Shown here: piece after piece, positions 63,901 to 64,000 of the stretch
How the letters are laid out: each line of letters begins with the position of its first letter
Numbering within the stretch: position 1 is the first letter of the stretch
Assembly: GCF_019703515.2 (NCBI RefSeq)
Contig: NC_059363.1
Coordinates: 1,666,001 to 1,730,000, forward strand
DNA: 64,000 nucleotides
Direction of reading: 5' to 3'
Source of the DNA: Myxocyprinus asiaticus
Taxonomy: Eukaryota; Chordata; Actinopteri; Cypriniformes; Catostomidae
Made by a program: the position numbers and the translations under genes
Notes under the pieces: model-generated
What the model was told of the DNA's origin: nothing
Seen by the model: only the letters and a program-made list of their open reading frames with translations
Database searches by the model: none

Positions 63901-63933
63901 GCTATAGAAATACATTTTGACTTAACTTGACTT
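60909..63933 (+). mobile_element. CR1/Rex1-type LINE inserted in the Tc1 element
   Basis: The insertion starts with about 280 bp of unplaced sequence (60,909-61,190) and continues as a LINE cut off inside its endonuclease. It has a reverse transcriptase and a 3' end with TTGTACAGCACTTTGGTGCA, AAATGTGCTATAGAAATACA and a TTGACTTAACTTGACTTGA terminal repeat. The duplication at the insertion point is at most a few bases (ATAT). The clade name is from the 3' end and motif style and is less certain than the LINE call. Confidence 0.82.
61190..63611 (+). pseudogene. LINE endonuclease and reverse transcriptase, broken
   Basis: Endonuclease motifs appear in several frames: ALVYRPPKYNKDF, LILGDFNVH and ISDHLAIL (61,290-61,605), with stops between. 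A long intact frame (62,185-63,210, 341 codons) holds the reverse transcriptase: [59 protein letters not shown]. The catalytic box reads YADN where YADD is needed, so the second Asp is lost. A frame shift at about 63,205 leads to the C-terminal part (ITSRLDYCKSLYCGLP and WLPVKFRIYFKI), which ends at 63,611. Confidence 0.88.
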
Positions 63934-64000
63934 GATATGAAGCCATTTATTATCACATAGTTGTTTGGCTCCTTTTTAAATCATAATGATAACAGAAATC

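Larger units (their letters stand above)
60807..64000 (+). mobile_element. Tc1-like element split by a LINE, continues past window
   Basis: The left terminus (CAGTTGTGCTCAAAAGTTTG after TA at 60,805-60,806) runs to about 60,908. After the inserted LINE the terminal sequence resumes at about 63,934 (GATATGAAGCCATTTATTAT and on to 64,000). Together they read as one continuous Tc1-type inverted repeat. The transposase, if present, lies beyond the window. Confidence 0.8.

Overview
The window is vertebrate nuclear DNA, almost certainly from a teleost and probably a cyprinid-like fish. The evidence is split coding exons with GT/AG introns, a vertebrate phospholipase C beta gene, and a dense mixture of fish-type mobile elements: Tc1/mariner, hAT-like, L2-type and CR1/Rex1-type LINEs, tRNA-derived SINEs and LTR elements. 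There are no operons, ribosome binding sites or prokaryotic genes. Species-level assignment is inference from the repeats.

The one host gene I can support lies on the minus strand from about 60.4 kb down to 28.3 kb. It is the 3' part of a phospholipase C beta gene, best matched to PLCB2. I traced 28 consecutive exons by homology, by splice sites and by phase. Together they hold 3,315 nt (1,105 codons including the stop) with no frame break. They run from the end of the PH domain through EF-hands, catalytic X half, acidic X-Y linker, Y half, C2 domain, a long Pro/Glu-rich linker and the coiled-coil C-terminal region to a stop at 28,288-28,290. The first exons and promoter lie beyond 64 kb. The product hydrolyses PIP2 to IP3 and diacylglycerol at the plasma membrane under Gq/G-beta-gamma control.

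Region by region: 1-1,460 is a Tc1-like transposon missing only its outer left end. 1.5-28 kb has no host gene I can recognise and is a graveyard of transposons: a deleted LTR element (4.1-4.9 kb), a decayed L2-type LINE (6.5-9.6 kb), a solo LTR of the same LTR family (10.4-10.75 kb), a hAT-type element with an amplified 32-bp internal repeat (15.6-17.2 kb), a hAT-like element (19.6-20.8 kb), several SINEs, a proline-tRNA-type retroviral primer binding site (24.26 kb), and a foldback element (27.4-28.0 kb). From 28.3 to 60.4 kb the plcb2 introns carry a Sleeping Beauty-type Tc1 element (32.6-34.0 kb), a dimeric SINE (36.8-37.3 kb), two related tetranucleotide-based satellites (38.4-40.6 and 43.9-45.1 kb), hAT elements (40.6-42.1, 55.6-56.4 and 59.6-60.1 kb), a short Tc1 derivative (47.7-48.2 kb), a 789-bp solo LTR (50.5-51.3 kb), three SINEs of one family (51.4-53.9 kb), a minisatellite (55.2-57.2 kb) and a degenerate palindromic array (58.1-59.2 kb). 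At 60.8-64 kb a Tc1 element is split by a CR1/Rex1-type LINE.

No new multi-gene system is visible. The most notable signals are the Pro/Glu repeat exon of plcb2, inverted SINEs that bracket three catalytic-domain exons, a splice donor sitting in a GT microsatellite, related satellites in two introns, and the nested Tc1/LINE insertion with an unexplained inverted open frame.
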